A stretch of 64,000 bases of DNA, from positions 69,568 to 133,567 of the forward strand of contig CAXTUW010000008.1 of the NCBI GenBank assembly GCA_964247595.1, given 5' to 3'. Below are positions 26,133-35,275 of this stretch, in pieces. The notes beneath the pieces are model-generated. The model saw only the letters and a program-made list of their open reading frames with translations, made no database searches and had not been told where the DNA came from. The position numbers were made by a program, and so were the translations under genes. Numbering within the stretch: the first letter of the stretch is position 1; each line of letters starts with the position of its first letter. The stretch is from Granulicella sp964247595 (lineage in GTDB: Bacteria > Acidobacteriota > Terriglobia > Terriglobales > Acidobacteriaceae).

Positions 26133-27590
26133 TTGACCCCGACTGAAACGCAGGAAGTCCCAAAGGACGCGGCCTTGGCCGAGAACACCGCCACCTCCCC
26201 AGAACCGAATGAGGCTCCGACCAGCGAGCTTGTGGCTCATGACCCTAGCCAGGACCACACGCATGAGCATCATCACCATGCCGCGCCCACACTGAACCCC
26301 GAGCTTACCCGCACCATTGAGGTTGAAGCGCCTGCGAGTGATGTGGATAAGGCCTACCGCACGATCGTCCGCAAATACGCCCGCATGGCGCGGATTCCCG
26401 GTTTTCGGGCCGGCAAGGTACCCGAGTCGCTGATCCGTTCGCGCTTTGCCCGTGACCTGCGCCAGGAGGTACTGGATTCGCTGGTCGCCGAGCGCTTCCG
26501 GACGGCGCTGGAGCAAGGCTCCATGACTCCCCTTTCCCAGCCGCAAGTGTCAGAGCTACAGCTGTTTGAGGGTCAACCCCTTAAGTTCAAGGCGACCTTT
26601 GAGGTGCTGCCCGAGATCGACATCGCAGGTTATGACTCGATCGCCGTGCAACGCCCCGATCCCGCCGTCTCCGAGGATGAGTACGGAGCCGAGTTGAATG
26701 CGCTGCTTGACCACCATGCCACCGTGGAGCCGGTAGAGGAACAGCGTCCGCTTGCCGACGGCGACTGGGCCGAAATCAGTTTCACCGGCCAGATGCACGA
26801 CCTTGCGCAAACCGTCACCGAAGAGGGTATCGAGAACAAGACGGAGCAGCCGGAGATCAAGGCTGACGATGTCCTGCTTGAGATCAACGGCAAAAATACC
26901 CTGCCGGCCTTCTCCGATGCTCTGCGTGGTGCCGAGGTCGGTAAGCAGCTCACCTTTGAGGTGGAGTACCCCGCCGACTTTGGCGACACCCGTTTGGCCG
27001 GCCGCACGGTCAGCTACGATGTCACGCTGAAGGCCATCAAGCACAAGAGCTACCCCGAACGCGACACTGAGTTCGCCAAGCAGCTTGGTGATTATGAGAG
27101 CTGGGAAGACTTCGAAGCAAAGCTCCGCGAGCGGGTTACCGAGCGCAAGAAGGACACGCTGGAGACCCAGGCCCGCGACAGCATGCTCGACGAGCTCATC
27201 AAGCGCTATGAGTTTCCAGTCCCGGAGACCTTTGTGCAACAGCAGATTGATGCCCGTCTAGAGCGTGGTCTGCGTGCCCTGCAGCAGCAAGGCATGACCG
27301 AAGAGGCGATGCGTCAGCTCAACTTTGTCCAACTGCGCGAGGCGCAGCGTCCGCAGGCCATTGCCGAGGTGAAAGCGTCGCTCATCCTCGACAAGGTTGC
27401 GGAGGCCGAGCACGTCGAGATCACCGACGACGAGCTCGAGCGCGAACTGCTCATGATCTCCCTCCAGGCGCGCGAACCCATCGAGACGCTGCGCAAGCGT
27501 TTAGCCGAGGACGGTTCGATCAACCGCATCCGCGAACAGCTGCGTCGCGAGAAGACAGGCACAACCCTTTACGAGAAGCTCGCCGCATAA
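26133..27590 (+). CDS. tig: trigger factor (ribosome-associated chaperone, peptidyl-prolyl isomerase)
   Basis: 485 residues with a TTG start (26133), chosen because GGAAGAG precedes it and upstream frame sequence is not protein-like. A 40-residue N-terminal extension contains a His cluster (HTHEHHHH). Then the ribosome-binding domain with GFRAGKVPESLIRSRF (signature near residues 90-105), the FKBP-like domain (DGDWAEISFTG) and the C-terminal helical domain (VPETFVQQQIDARLER). Trigger factor meets nascent chains at the ribosome exit. It leads the tig-clpP-clpX-lon cluster. Confidence 0.93.
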   Translation: MTPTETQEVPKDAALAENTATSPEPNEAPTSELVAHDPSQDHTHEHHHHAAPTLNPELTRTIEVEAPASDVDKAYRTIVRKYARMARIPGFRAGKVPESLIRSRFARDLRQEVLDSLVAERFRTALEQGSMTPLSQPQVSELQLFEGQPLKFKATFEVLPEIDIAGYDSIAVQRPDPAVSEDEYGAELNALLDHHATVEPVEEQRPLADGDWAEISFTGQMHDLAQTVTEEGIENKTEQPEIKADDVLLEINGKNTLPAFSDALRGAEVGKQLTFEVEYPADFGDTRLAGRTVSYDVTLKAIKHKSYPERDTEFAKQLGDYESWEDFEAKLRERVTERKKDTLETQARDSMLDELIKRYEFPVPETFVQQQIDARLERGLRALQQQGMTEEAMRQLNFVQLREAQRPQAIAEVKASLILDKVAEAEHVEITDDELERELLMISLQAREPIETLRKRLAEDGSINRIREQLRREKTGTTLYEKLAA

Positions 27591-27740
27591 CTACAACTTC
27601 GGTGCCATAACGGTCAGGTCACGGAGCCTGTGCCAAGCTCGATACGGCGGGGCACGCTTCTCCCTGCTAGGCTTTCCCTTATAACGAAACGTCACACCGC
27701 GCCCAACCGAAACCGCAATCGAAAGAAAGAGAGAACCTCC

Positions 27741-28337
27741 ATGGGACTCATACCGATGGTGCTCGAGCAGACGAGCCGGGGCGAACGCTCCTACGATATC
27801 TACAGCCGTCTGCTGCGCGACAACATCATCTTCCTCGGCACCCCCATCGACGACAACGTCGCCAATCTCATCATCGCGCAGCTCCTGTTTCTCTCCGGCG
27901 AGGACCCAGAGAAGGACATCCAGCTTTACATCAACTCGCCCGGCGGCTCCGTCTCGGCCGGTCTCGCGATCTACGACACCATGCGCTACATCAAAAACGA
28001 TGTGCAGACCCTCTGCATCGGCCAGGCTGCCTCGATGGGAGCTTTCCTGCTCATGGCCGGCAAGACGGGCAAGCGGTTTGCCTTGCCCAACGCCCGCATC
28101 CTCATCCATCAGCCGCTCATCATGGGCGGTGGCATTCAGGGCCAGGCGACCGAGATCGATATTCACGCCCGCGAGATCCTTCGTCTGCGCGAGCGCATGA
28201 ATCGCATCATGGCCGAGCACACCGGACAGAGCTTTGAGCAGATCGAGCGCGACACGGATCGCGACTTCTCGATGGGTTCACAGCAGGCCAAAGAATACGG
28301 CCTGATCGACGACATCATCACCCGTCCGCGCACCTAG
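27741..28337 (+). CDS. clpP: ATP-dependent Clp protease proteolytic subunit
   Basis: 198 residues. Catalytic triad Ser98 (GQAASMGAF), His123 (LIHQPL) and Asp171 (IERDTDRD); the head-domain helix HAREILRLRERMN is present. It assembles into the 14-mer protease chamber with ClpX or ClpC. The start is the ATG at 27741 behind GAAAGAGAGAACC; the N-terminus MGLIPMVLEQTSRGERSYDI is the family standard. Its neighbours tig and clpX are the classic order. Confidence 0.97.
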   Translation: MGLIPMVLEQTSRGERSYDIYSRLLRDNIIFLGTPIDDNVANLIIAQLLFLSGEDPEKDIQLYINSPGGSVSAGLAIYDTMRYIKNDVQTLCIGQAASMGAFLLMAGKTGKRFALPNARILIHQPLIMGGGIQGQATEIDIHAREILRLRERMNRIMAEHTGQSFEQIERDTDRDFSMGSQQAKEYGLIDDIITRPRT

Positions 28338-28360
28338 ACTTCATCGACAGTCATCGAACA

Positions 28361-28387
28361 AGCGGCATTCTTTGCAGGATGCCGTTT
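28361..28387 (+). terminator. terminator after clpP
   Basis: CGGCAT (28363-28368) pairs with ATGCCG (28379-28384), followed by TTTCTT. It separates clpP from clpX, so clpX may have its own promoter in 28388-28529. Confidence 0.6.
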
Positions 28388-28529
28388 CTTCTCACCCCGG
28401 TACTCGATACGCTACGACCGCGGTACCCCCGGCCAGCTTAATTTCAGCTAAGGTGTAGACTTACAACGTTCTCGGAAAGCGTTCAGCGTCCTCAAAACAC
28501 GCTTCGCACCCAAGGAGTTCGAACTCATT

Positions 28530-29819
28530 ATGAAGACCACACGGGGCCTGGAAGAGTCACTCCGCTGTTCGTTCTGCCACAAGTCGCAGGACGCCGTGGC
28601 CAAGCTGATCTCTTCGCCCTCGGATTACCCCCGCGCTTACATCTGCGATGAGTGTGTGGCGGTCTGCAACTCTATTCTTGAGGACGATAAGGGTACGGAA
28701 ACGCCCGCCGGCACAGCACCGCAACACCTGCCCAAGCCCGCCGAGGTCAAGGCCTTTCTCGACGAATACATTATCGGTCAGGACACCACAAAGAAGAAGC
28801 TTGCCGTTGCCGTCTACAACCACTACAAGCGCATCCAGATGAATCGCATGCGCGGCAACGATGTCGAGCTCGCTAAGTCGAACATCCTGCTCGTAGGCCC
28901 GACAGGCTCTGGCAAAACGCTCATGGCGCAGACCCTGGCCAAGATGCTCGATGTCCCCTTTGCTATCGTTGACGCCACGACCCTCACTGAAGCCGGCTAC
29001 GTCGGCGAGGACGTCGAAAACATCATTCTCAAGCTGCTGCAGGCCGCCGACAATGACGTAGCCCGCGCGCAGGCCGGCATCATCTACATCGACGAGATCG
29101 ATAAGATCGGCCGCAAGGATGAGAACCCCTCCATCACCCGCGATGTCTCCGGCGAGGGCGTGCAGCAGGCGCTGCTGAAGCTTCTCGAAGGCACCATCGC
29201 CAATGTGCCCCCGCAGGGTGGCCGCAAGCACCCGCACCAGGAATTCACCATCGTCGATACGACGAACATCCTGTTCATCTGCGGCGGCGCTTTTGTGGGC
29301 CTTGAGAAGATCATTGCGCGTCGCATCGGCAAGAAAGCTCTTGGCTTCAAAGCTGTCCCGGACATCGATGGAAAAGGACTCGCCGTGACCCCGATTCGTG
29401 CTCAGCGCGACAATGAGATGCTACGGCAAGCCGAGCAACAGGATCTGCTCAAGTACGGACTTATCCCCGAGTTTGTCGGCAGGCTTCCCGTTCTCGGCAT
29501 TCTCGATGAGCTTGATGAAGCCGCGCTGATCGACATTCTGACCCGCCCGCGTAACGCCTTGCTGAAGCAATACGCTCGCCTGTTCGATTACGAGGGTGTC
29601 AAGGTTACCTGGACAGACGAGGCCATCAAAGAGATTGCGCGCGAGGCGTTACAGCGCAAAGTCGGTGCCCGCGGTCTGCGCATGATCCTCGAAGAGGTGA
29701 TGCTTGACCTCATGTATCACATTCCCGGCAACAAGAAAATCAAGGAGCTTGTCATCACAGAAGAGATGGTCAAGACGCGCGACATCACCTTGCCAGTGAT
29801 CTTGGAGAAGGCCGGCTAA
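28530..29819 (+). CDS. clpX: ATP-dependent Clp protease ATP-binding subunit ClpX
   Basis: 429 residues. N-terminal zinc-binding domain with CSFC (13-16) and CDEC (39-42), then one AAA+ module: Walker A GPTGSGKT, Walker B IIYIDEIDKIG, the GYVGEDVE pore loop and the IGF-type loop region (IGKKALGFKA) that docks on ClpP. It unfolds ssrA-tagged and other substrates. An AAGGAG lies 12 bases ahead of the ATG, a rather long spacing. Confidence 0.97.
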   Translation: MKTTRGLEESLRCSFCHKSQDAVAKLISSPSDYPRAYICDECVAVCNSILEDDKGTETPAGTAPQHLPKPAEVKAFLDEYIIGQDTTKKKLAVAVYNHYKRIQMNRMRGNDVELAKSNILLVGPTGSGKTLMAQTLAKMLDVPFAIVDATTLTEAGYVGEDVENIILKLLQAADNDVARAQAGIIYIDEIDKIGRKDENPSITRDVSGEGVQQALLKLLEGTIANVPPQGGRKHPHQEFTIVDTTNILFICGGAFVGLEKIIARRIGKKALGFKAVPDIDGKGLAVTPIRAQRDNEMLRQAEQQDLLKYGLIPEFVGRLPVLGILDELDEAALIDILTRPRNALLKQYARLFDYEGVKVTWTDEAIKEIAREALQRKVGARGLRMILEEVMLDLMYHIPGNKKIKELVITEEMVKTRDITLPVILEKAG

Positions 29820-29843
29820 GCCCACGCTCCTTCTTTTGAAGTT

Positions 29844-29935
29844 GTCATTCTGGAACGCAGTAAAGGACCTGCTTTCGCTTGTGGTGCCGAGGCGCTACAA
29901 GCAGAAGGCAGGTCCTTCGCCTTGGTCAGGATGAC
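29844..29935. repeat. palindromic element, dispersed repeat family 2
   Basis: A 92-base palindrome. The left end GTCATTCTGG...AAAGGACCTGC mirrors the right end GCAGGTCCTT...GGTCAGGATGAC, with CTTGT/ACAAG nearer the middle and CCGAGGCG at the centre. It lies between clpX and lon, where as RNA it would fold into one long hairpin. Confidence 0.75.
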
Positions 29936-30078
29936 AGTTTCGTAATTACGTATTTCCCATCTCACGACACTTACATGCACACGCTCAATACACACGCCGC
30001 AAGACGATTACGCGTACAATTTGCCACAAGCCGGACGCTGCATCAAACCGCAGAAGAGCACGTCTAATCGGGAGGCCT

Positions 30079-32499
30079 ATGAAAAACGAAGATCGCGATT
30101 TAAATAACGGACCCCAGCGCAAACTCCCGATGATGCCCATCCGCGAGATGGTGATCTTTCCGCAAATGATGGCTCCTTTCGTGGTCGGACGTGAGTCCTC
30201 CGTACGTGCCCTCGAAGAGGCGCTCAACGGTGATCGCAAGATATTCCTCGCGACCCAGCATGATGCCTCCGTCGACGAACCCACCGCCGGCGACATCTAT
30301 GACGTCGGTACGATAGGCAACATCGTTCAGTCCGTGCGCCTCGCGGATGGCAATATCCGCGTCCTCGTCGAGGGCGTAGAGCGCGCCCGCTCCACTGAAA
30401 TCAACGATGACGACGGCTTCTTCGTGGCCACTGTGCGCACCTCCAAATCCGAGTTGCAGCCCACCCCGCAAACCGACCAGCTCGTCGCGCGCGTGCACCA
30501 GCTCTATGAGCAGTACTCGAAGCTGCAGCAGTCGCTCAATCAGGAAGCTGCCGCTGCCCTGCGCACGGACGAGCCGGCCAAGCTTGCCGACCTTATTGGT
30601 GCCAACCTTCCGCTCTCCATCGAAGAGAAGCAGCAGCTGCTTGAGGTCTTCGACCCCGAGATGCGCCTTGCTCGCGTCGCCGACACGCTGGACATCGCCA
30701 TCGAAAAGCTGAACATGGATCGCACTATCCAGTCGCGCGTCAAGCGGCAGATGGAACGCGCCCAGAAAGAGTACTACCTCAACGAGAAGATCAAGGCGAT
30801 CCAAAAGGAGCTCGGCCGCGGCGAGAAGAGCGAGTTCGACGAGCTCAAGAAGAAGATCGAAGATGCCGGCATGCCCAAGGACGTGCAGGAGAAGGCTATG
30901 GGAGAGCTCAAGAAGCTCGAAGCCATGCCACCCATGTCGGCCGAGTCTACCGTTAGCCGCAACTACCTCGACTGGCTGCTCGCCGTGCCCTGGCGTAAGC
31001 GCAGCAAGGAAATTCGCTCCATCGAGAATGCCGAGCAGGTCCTGAACGAAGACCACTATGGCCTGGAGAAAATCAAGGAACGCATCCTGGAATTTCTTGC
31101 GGTGCGCCAACTCGTCAAGAACCCCAAGGGATCGATCCTCTGCTTCGTCGGACCTCCAGGCGTCGGTAAGACCTCGCTCGGCATGTCGATCGCAAAGGCG
31201 ACCGGCCGCAAGTTCGTGCGCATGTCGCTCGGCGGGGTGCGCGATGAGGCCGAGATCCGTGGCCATCGCCGCACCTACATCGGCGCCCTGCCAGGGCAGA
31301 TCATCCAGTCGATGAAGAAGGCCGGCACCAAGAATCCGGTCATCATGCTCGATGAAATCGACAAGATGGCCTCCGACTTCCGCGGCGACCCTGCCTCGGC
31401 GTTGCTCGAAGTCCTTGACCCCGAGCAGAACAACACCTTCCAGGATCACTATCTGGATGTCGAATACGATCTCTCGCAGGTACTGTTCGTTGCTACGGCG
31501 AACGTACTGCACACCATTCCCGGCCCGCTCCAGGACCGCATGGAGATCCTTCGGCTCTCCGGCTACACTGAGCTCGAAAAACTGGAGATCGCCAAGCAGT
31601 ATCTGGTGAAGAAGCAACTGGAAGGTACCGGTCTTACCGCCGAGCAGGTCTCCCTTGACGACGACGCGCTACGCGCCATCATTCGCAACTACACTCGCGA
31701 ATCCGGTGTGCGTAATCTCGAGCGCGAGATTGGCAACATCTACCGCAAGGTGGCACGCAAGGTCGTCTCCAATGCGGAACATAAACAGGCCATTACCGGA
31801 GAGAACATCTCGGATCTCCTAGGCGTTGCCAAGTTCCGCGATTCGCAGGTGCACGAGCACAATGAGATCGGTCTGGTCACGGGCTTAGCCTGGACCGAGA
31901 TGGGCGGTTCGATCCTCCAGACCGAAGTACAGGTGCTCGATGGCAAGGGCAAGATGACCGCCACCGGCCAACTCGGCGATGTGATGCAGGAGTCCGCGCA
32001 AGCGGCGCTTACTTACATCCGCTCGCGCTCACACCATCTCGGCCTGCAGCGCGACTTCTACCGCAACATCGACATTCACATCCACGTTCCTGAAGGTGCC
32101 ATCCCCAAGGACGGTCCCTCCGCCGGCATCACCCTCGCCACGGCCCTCGCCTCCGCGCTCACGAAGGTGGAGGTCCGACGCGATATCGCCATGACTGGCG
32201 AGATCACCCTGCGCGGCAAGGTTCTGCCCATCGGCGGTCTCAAGGAGAAGCTCCTCGCAGCGCATCGCGCGGGCATCTTTGAAGCCATTCTGCCCGCCGA
32301 CAATCGTAAGGACCTCGCCGAACTACCTGACCTGATCAAGAACACGATGAAACTTAACTTTGTCGAGAACATGGATCAGGTTCTCGATATCGCCTTGGCC
32401 TCCAAGCTGCCCAAGCTCGAGGAGGAAACACCGGAAGCACTGGCCAGCATGCCGCCACCGACCGGCGATGCTCCCGCGCACAACGTGCCGCGTCAGTAG
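30079..32499 (+). CDS. lon: ATP-dependent protease La (Lon)
   Basis: 806 residues. N-terminal Lon substrate-binding domain (about 10-205: PMMPIREMVIFPQM), AAA+ domain with Walker A GPPGVGKTS and sensor motifs, and the C-terminal serine protease domain with the catalytic Ser in KDGPSAGITLA and Lys in GGLKEKLLAAHRAG. It degrades misfolded and regulatory proteins. GGGAGG stands eight bases upstream of the ATG. The palindromic element upstream separates it from clpX, and a strong terminator follows. Confidence 0.97.
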   Translation: MKNEDRDLNNGPQRKLPMMPIREMVIFPQMMAPFVVGRESSVRALEEALNGDRKIFLATQHDASVDEPTAGDIYDVGTIGNIVQSVRLADGNIRVLVEGVERARSTEINDDDGFFVATVRTSKSELQPTPQTDQLVARVHQLYEQYSKLQQSLNQEAAAALRTDEPAKLADLIGANLPLSIEEKQQLLEVFDPEMRLARVADTLDIAIEKLNMDRTIQSRVKRQMERAQKEYYLNEKIKAIQKELGRGEKSEFDELKKKIEDAGMPKDVQEKAMGELKKLEAMPPMSAESTVSRNYLDWLLAVPWRKRSKEIRSIENAEQVLNEDHYGLEKIKERILEFLAVRQLVKNPKGSILCFVGPPGVGKTSLGMSIAKATGRKFVRMSLGGVRDEAEIRGHRRTYIGALPGQIIQSMKKAGTKNPVIMLDEIDKMASDFRGDPASALLEVLDPEQNNTFQDHYLDVEYDLSQVLFVATANVLHTIPGPLQDRMEILRLSGYTELEKLEIAKQYLVKKQLEGTGLTAEQVSLDDDALRAIIRNYTRESGVRNLEREIGNIYRKVARKVVSNAEHKQAITGENISDLLGVAKFRDSQVHEHNEIGLVTGLAWTEMGGSILQTEVQVLDGKGKMTATGQLGDVMQESAQAALTYIRSRSHHLGLQRDFYRNIDIHIHVPEGAIPKDGPSAGITLATALASALTKVEVRRDIAMTGEITLRGKVLPIGGLKEKLLAAHRAGIFEAILPADNRKDLAELPDLIKNTMKLNFVENMDQVLDIALASKLPKLEEETPEALASMPPPTGDAPAHNVPRQ

Positions 32500-32519
32500 T
32501 TGGTTCCCTTCACCAAGAG

Positions 32520-32545
32520 AAAAGCCCGGCGCAAGCCGGGCTTTT
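32520..32545 (+). terminator. rho-independent terminator of lon
   Basis: Eleven-base perfect arms AAAAGCCCGGC / GCCGGGCTTTT with a GCAA tetraloop. Confidence 0.9.
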
Positions 32546-32979
32546 CTGCCAAGCCAGACTTTTCTCCTTAGATAAGCGCACCTCATCCACCCGAACTAGC
32601 TTACCTTTCACGGGCTATTGTCTTTCTTTCTGTCATTCCCGAAGGGAATCTGCGTCTCGCTTCATTGTCCTGACACTCTCCATAGTCGGCTGCTTATCGT
32701 CTTGTAGCGCCATTTAATTCTGGCCTTGCAAGGATCTGTTGTTATGCCTCCCTTCAGAAAAGAGTAGGTCCCTACAAACTGGCGAACTAGAAGCTTCATG
32801 CGAACAGGGTTTTTGCTTTAAGCGTGGACGAAAAGACGTCGATACCGCGGATTCCTTTCGGAACGCCCTATGACCGTCCAAATGTTGGCCATGGCTGAAA
32901 CTTCGTTGCTTAAAAGTTCACGAGGTAACACTTCTGTTCCACGCCGCATCTACTTACGAGAACAATTTTGGAGGCTGCT
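32546..32979. other. 434-base intergenic region with a family 1 repeat
   Basis: Between the lon terminator and the DUF3309 mini-gene. Apart from one copy of repeat family 1 (32631-32660) and the ribosome-binding site of the next gene, I see no coding sequence or clear structure. Confidence 0.5.
32631..32660 (+). repeat. dispersed repeat family 1, copy
   Basis: Well-preserved copy: GTC then ATTCCCGAAGGGAAT then CTGCG. Confidence 0.75.
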
Positions 32980-33135
32980 TTGATCGAAACCATCGTAATT
33001 ATTGTGCTGGTGCTGCTGCTTCTCGGGTCCCTTCCCTCCTTCCCTTACTCGCGCGGCTGGGGTTACGCGCCCAGCGGCACGCTTGGCACCATCCTGCTCA
33101 TTGTCGTGATCCTGTTCCTGTTAAAGGTTATCTAG
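32980..33135 (+). CDS. DUF3309 family mini-protein
   Basis: 51 residues, TTG start with GGAGG five bases upstream. Two hydrophobic helices flank a conserved turn: IVIIVLVLLLLGSLPSF, then PYSRGWGYAPSGTLG, then TILLIVVILFLLK. The central PYSRGWGYxPSG motif is the hallmark of DUF3309. It is a small inner-membrane protein of unknown role, perhaps stress-related in related bacteria. A perfect hairpin follows its stop. Confidence 0.85.
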   Translation: MIETIVIIVLVLLLLGSLPSFPYSRGWGYAPSGTLGTILLIVVILFLLKVI

Positions 33136-33170
33136 CGGCATCGACAGTGTCGGCCGCAATGCGAATAAGA

Positions 33171-33199
33171 TAAGGGCGTGCCATCTCGGCACGCCCTTA
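33171..33199 (+). terminator. 12-bp hairpin abutting the next start codon
   Basis: TAAGGGCGTGCC / GGCACGCCCTTA with a 5-base loop ends three bases before the ATG of the aminotransferase gene. It acts as a likely terminator for the DUF3309 gene and occupies the place where the next ribosome-binding site should be. Confidence 0.7.
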
Positions 33200-33202
33200 C
33201 TC

Positions 33203-34408
33203 ATGCCGACACTGACCGCCGCGCCCGCCGCCACTCGTCTTCGTCTCAGCGATCTTGCCCCAGGCAACATTCAGTCTGAGATTCGCGCCATGTCGGTCGC
33301 CTGTGCCGCCGTCGAGGGCATCAACATGGCCCAGGGTATCTGCGATACCGATGTGCCCCATCCGGTCGCTGAGGCCGCCCTCGAAGCCATTCGCTCCGGC
33401 CACAACATCTACACCCGGCTGGACGGTATCGCCTCACTTCGCCAAGGCATCGCGCACAAGTTCGCGCACTTCAACGCCCTTGCCGTCGATCCCGACACCC
33501 AAGTCCTCGTTACCTCCGGTGCCACAGGTGCCCTGCACGCATCGCTCATGGCGTTGCTGAATCCAGGGGACGAATGCCTCGTTCTCGAACCTTTTTACGG
33601 CTACCACGTCGCGACGCTACGCTCCCTGCGCGTGAAGCCAAACGTCGTCTCCCTGAACGCCCCGGATTGGGGCCTCGACATAGAGCGTTTGCGCGCCGCG
33701 ATCACGCCGAAGACCCGCGGCATCATTCTCAATACCCCCTCGAACCCCTCCGGCAAGGTCTTTACTCAAGCCGAGCTCGAAGCCTTGTCTGAGCTCGCGA
33801 TCGAGCACGACCTCTCTGTCTTCAGCGACGAGATGTATGAATATTTTATATTCGACGGGGCCCGCCACCGCTCCATAGCCACCATCCCAGGGATGGCCGA
33901 GCGCACGGTCACCATCTCCGGCTTTTCAAAGACCTTCTCGGTCACCGGGTGGCGCCTCGGCTATCTCACCGCCGACCCCCGCTGGATCCCAGCCATCGGC
34001 TACTTCCACGACCTCACCTATGTCTGCGCGCCCGCCCCGTTGCAGCATGGGGCCGCCGCCGGTCTGCTGCAACTACCCGCATCCTTCTACACCGACCTGG
34101 CCGTGGAATACGAAGAAAGACGCAACCGGATCTGCGCCGCCCTCAACCGTGCCGGCGTCACGCCCTCCATCCCGCAGGGGGCTTACTACGTCCTCGCCGA
34201 TGCCACCAACATCCCCGGCGCCGACAGCAAAGCCAAAGCCCGCAAGCTGCTTGCCGACACCGGCATCGCGGCCGTCGCCGGCTCCGCCTTTTTCGCCACG
34301 GATGAGAACGGGAACAACACCGGAGATCATCTCCTACGCTTCTGTTTTGCCAAGCGCGAAAATGAAATCGCCGAAGCCTGCCAGCGTCTTGACACCTATC
34401 GCGCCTGA
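33203..34408 (+). CDS. class I/II pyridoxal-phosphate aminotransferase
   Basis: 401 residues of the aspartate aminotransferase fold (type I). NMAQGICDTDVPHP near 45-58, the substrate-binding TPSNPSGK, the cofactor Asp-Tyr region FSDEMYEYF and the Schiff-base Lys in SGFSKTFSVTGWRLGY (about 238) are present, with a late LLRFCFAK carrying the carboxylate-binding Arg. Substrate (aspartate, kynurenine or methionine type) is not decided by these motifs. The ATG is the only start near the family-typical N-terminus, although a hairpin directly upstream leaves no ribosome-binding site. Confidence 0.9.
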   Translation: MPTLTAAPAATRLRLSDLAPGNIQSEIRAMSVACAAVEGINMAQGICDTDVPHPVAEAALEAIRSGHNIYTRLDGIASLRQGIAHKFAHFNALAVDPDTQVLVTSGATGALHASLMALLNPGDECLVLEPFYGYHVATLRSLRVKPNVVSLNAPDWGLDIERLRAAITPKTRGIILNTPSNPSGKVFTQAELEALSELAIEHDLSVFSDEMYEYFIFDGARHRSIATIPGMAERTVTISGFSKTFSVTGWRLGYLTADPRWIPAIGYFHDLTYVCAPAPLQHGAAAGLLQLPASFYTDLAVEYEERRNRICAALNRAGVTPSIPQGAYYVLADATNIPGADSKAKARKLLADTGIAAVAGSAFFATDENGNNTGDHLLRFCFAKRENEIAEACQRLDTYRA

Positions 34409-34425
34409 TCTTCTTTCCTTCTTGA

Positions 34426-34455
34426 TTGTCATCCCCGAAGGGAATCTGCGTTTGT
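34426..34455 (+). repeat. dispersed repeat family 1, copy
   Basis: GTCATCCCCGAAGGGAAT followed by CTGCG, directly after the aminotransferase stop. Confidence 0.75.
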
Positions 34456-34700
34456 TCTTGTCTTTACTCTTTTTTCATCACCTGCAGGAAGTACCGCAGA
34501 GTTGCTGCTCTCCCAGGGCTCCTGCGTATACAGAAGGACTCCCCGGGGTGTCCCTGAATCGCCCTGTTACGATTTTGTGGTGAGCGTGCCGGAAGTCGCC
34601 AGCAACGGGCTCTGACTGCTCTAATACCCTGTTTTTATGTTCCTTTCCCGACAGGAGCCAGCGCCCGTGAGTACGGCAAAAGTGAGCGCCTCTAAACGTT

Positions 34701-34907
34701 GTGTGGGACGGTTGGGGTTTTGCGGGTAGTGATACGGACGTGTACTTGGTCTTCGATCCGAACGATACACTCGCCAAGAGAATTCGTGAAAGCAAGGACG
34801 GCAGAGTGAATAAGTATCTTTGCGCGGCAGGGCGCGTGAACCGCTTGCAGGCGAGATGGCACTCAGTTGTCTTTTATACCAACGAGGGTTGGGACGATTG
34901 TTCGTAA
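34701..34907 (+). pseudogene. probable gene remnant (C-terminal 68 codons)
   Basis: The frame encodes WDGWGFAGSDTDVYLVFDP, then KRIRESKDG and a C-terminal WHSVVFYTNEGWDD, which reads like the body of a small globular protein. It has only a GTG to start from, no ribosome-binding site, and the sequence just upstream is open in a different frame (ending GRLGFCG). That fits a frameshifted or truncated gene, although a short intact gene is possible. I cannot name a family. Confidence 0.4.
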
Positions 34908-34996
34908 GCTGACATAAGTGGAACTGATTGCCGGATGCACCGTTTAGCGCATAGTGAGTGAGGTGGCAGTGCTTCCACTTGGTTCTACCTGCGACT

Positions 34997-35275
34997 TCAG
35001 CACCCACCCGCAATACTCGGAATCAGCATCACTTCATCCCCGTCCTCAAACGGGTGTGTATCTCCACCCAGAAAACGGATGTCCTCGTCATTGACATACA
35101 CGTTGATAAACCGCCGCAGCTTGCCCGAATCGTCCTTCACGTTCTGAGCCAGCGCCGGGTAGCGTGCATCGATATCTGCAATCAATCCCGGCAGATCCTT
35201 CGCCTCTGAAGCAAAACTCTTCTGCCCTTCTGTATGCCGCGCCAACGCCGTCGGCAGAACCACCTTCACACTCAC
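34997..35275 (-). CDS. MoaD/ThiS-like sulfur carrier ending in Gly-Gly-Cys
   Basis: 92 residues with the beta-grasp pattern of MoaD/ThiS: VKVVLPTALARH at the start, FINVYVNDEDIRFLGGD in the middle, then DGDEVMLIPSIAGG at the end. Mature carriers end in Gly-Gly, which is thiocarboxylated; here one extra Cys follows, so processing or a different chemistry is implied. It overlaps the threonine-synthase-like gene by four bases. In mycobacteria the carrier CysO serves cysteine synthesis with CysM, and HcyS serves homocysteine synthesis in Wolinella; the pairing here suggests a similar amino-acid sulfur route. Confidence 0.85.
   Translation of the reverse strand: MSVKVVLPTALARHTEGQKSFASEAKDLPGLIADIDARYPALAQNVKDDSGKLRRFINVYVNDEDIRFLGGDTHPFEDGDEVMLIPSIAGGC

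Larger units (their letters stand above)
34409..34996. other. 588-base region with a repeat and one possible gene remnant
   Basis: Holds a copy of repeat family 1 (34426-34455) and a 68-codon frame that looks like the end of a broken gene (34701-34907). Nothing else coding is visible. Confidence 0.5.

Noticed and set aside
30100..31617. 505-codon minus-strand frame opposite lon
   Set aside because: Composition is that of the complement of a biased gene; lon has all the protease motifs on the other strand.
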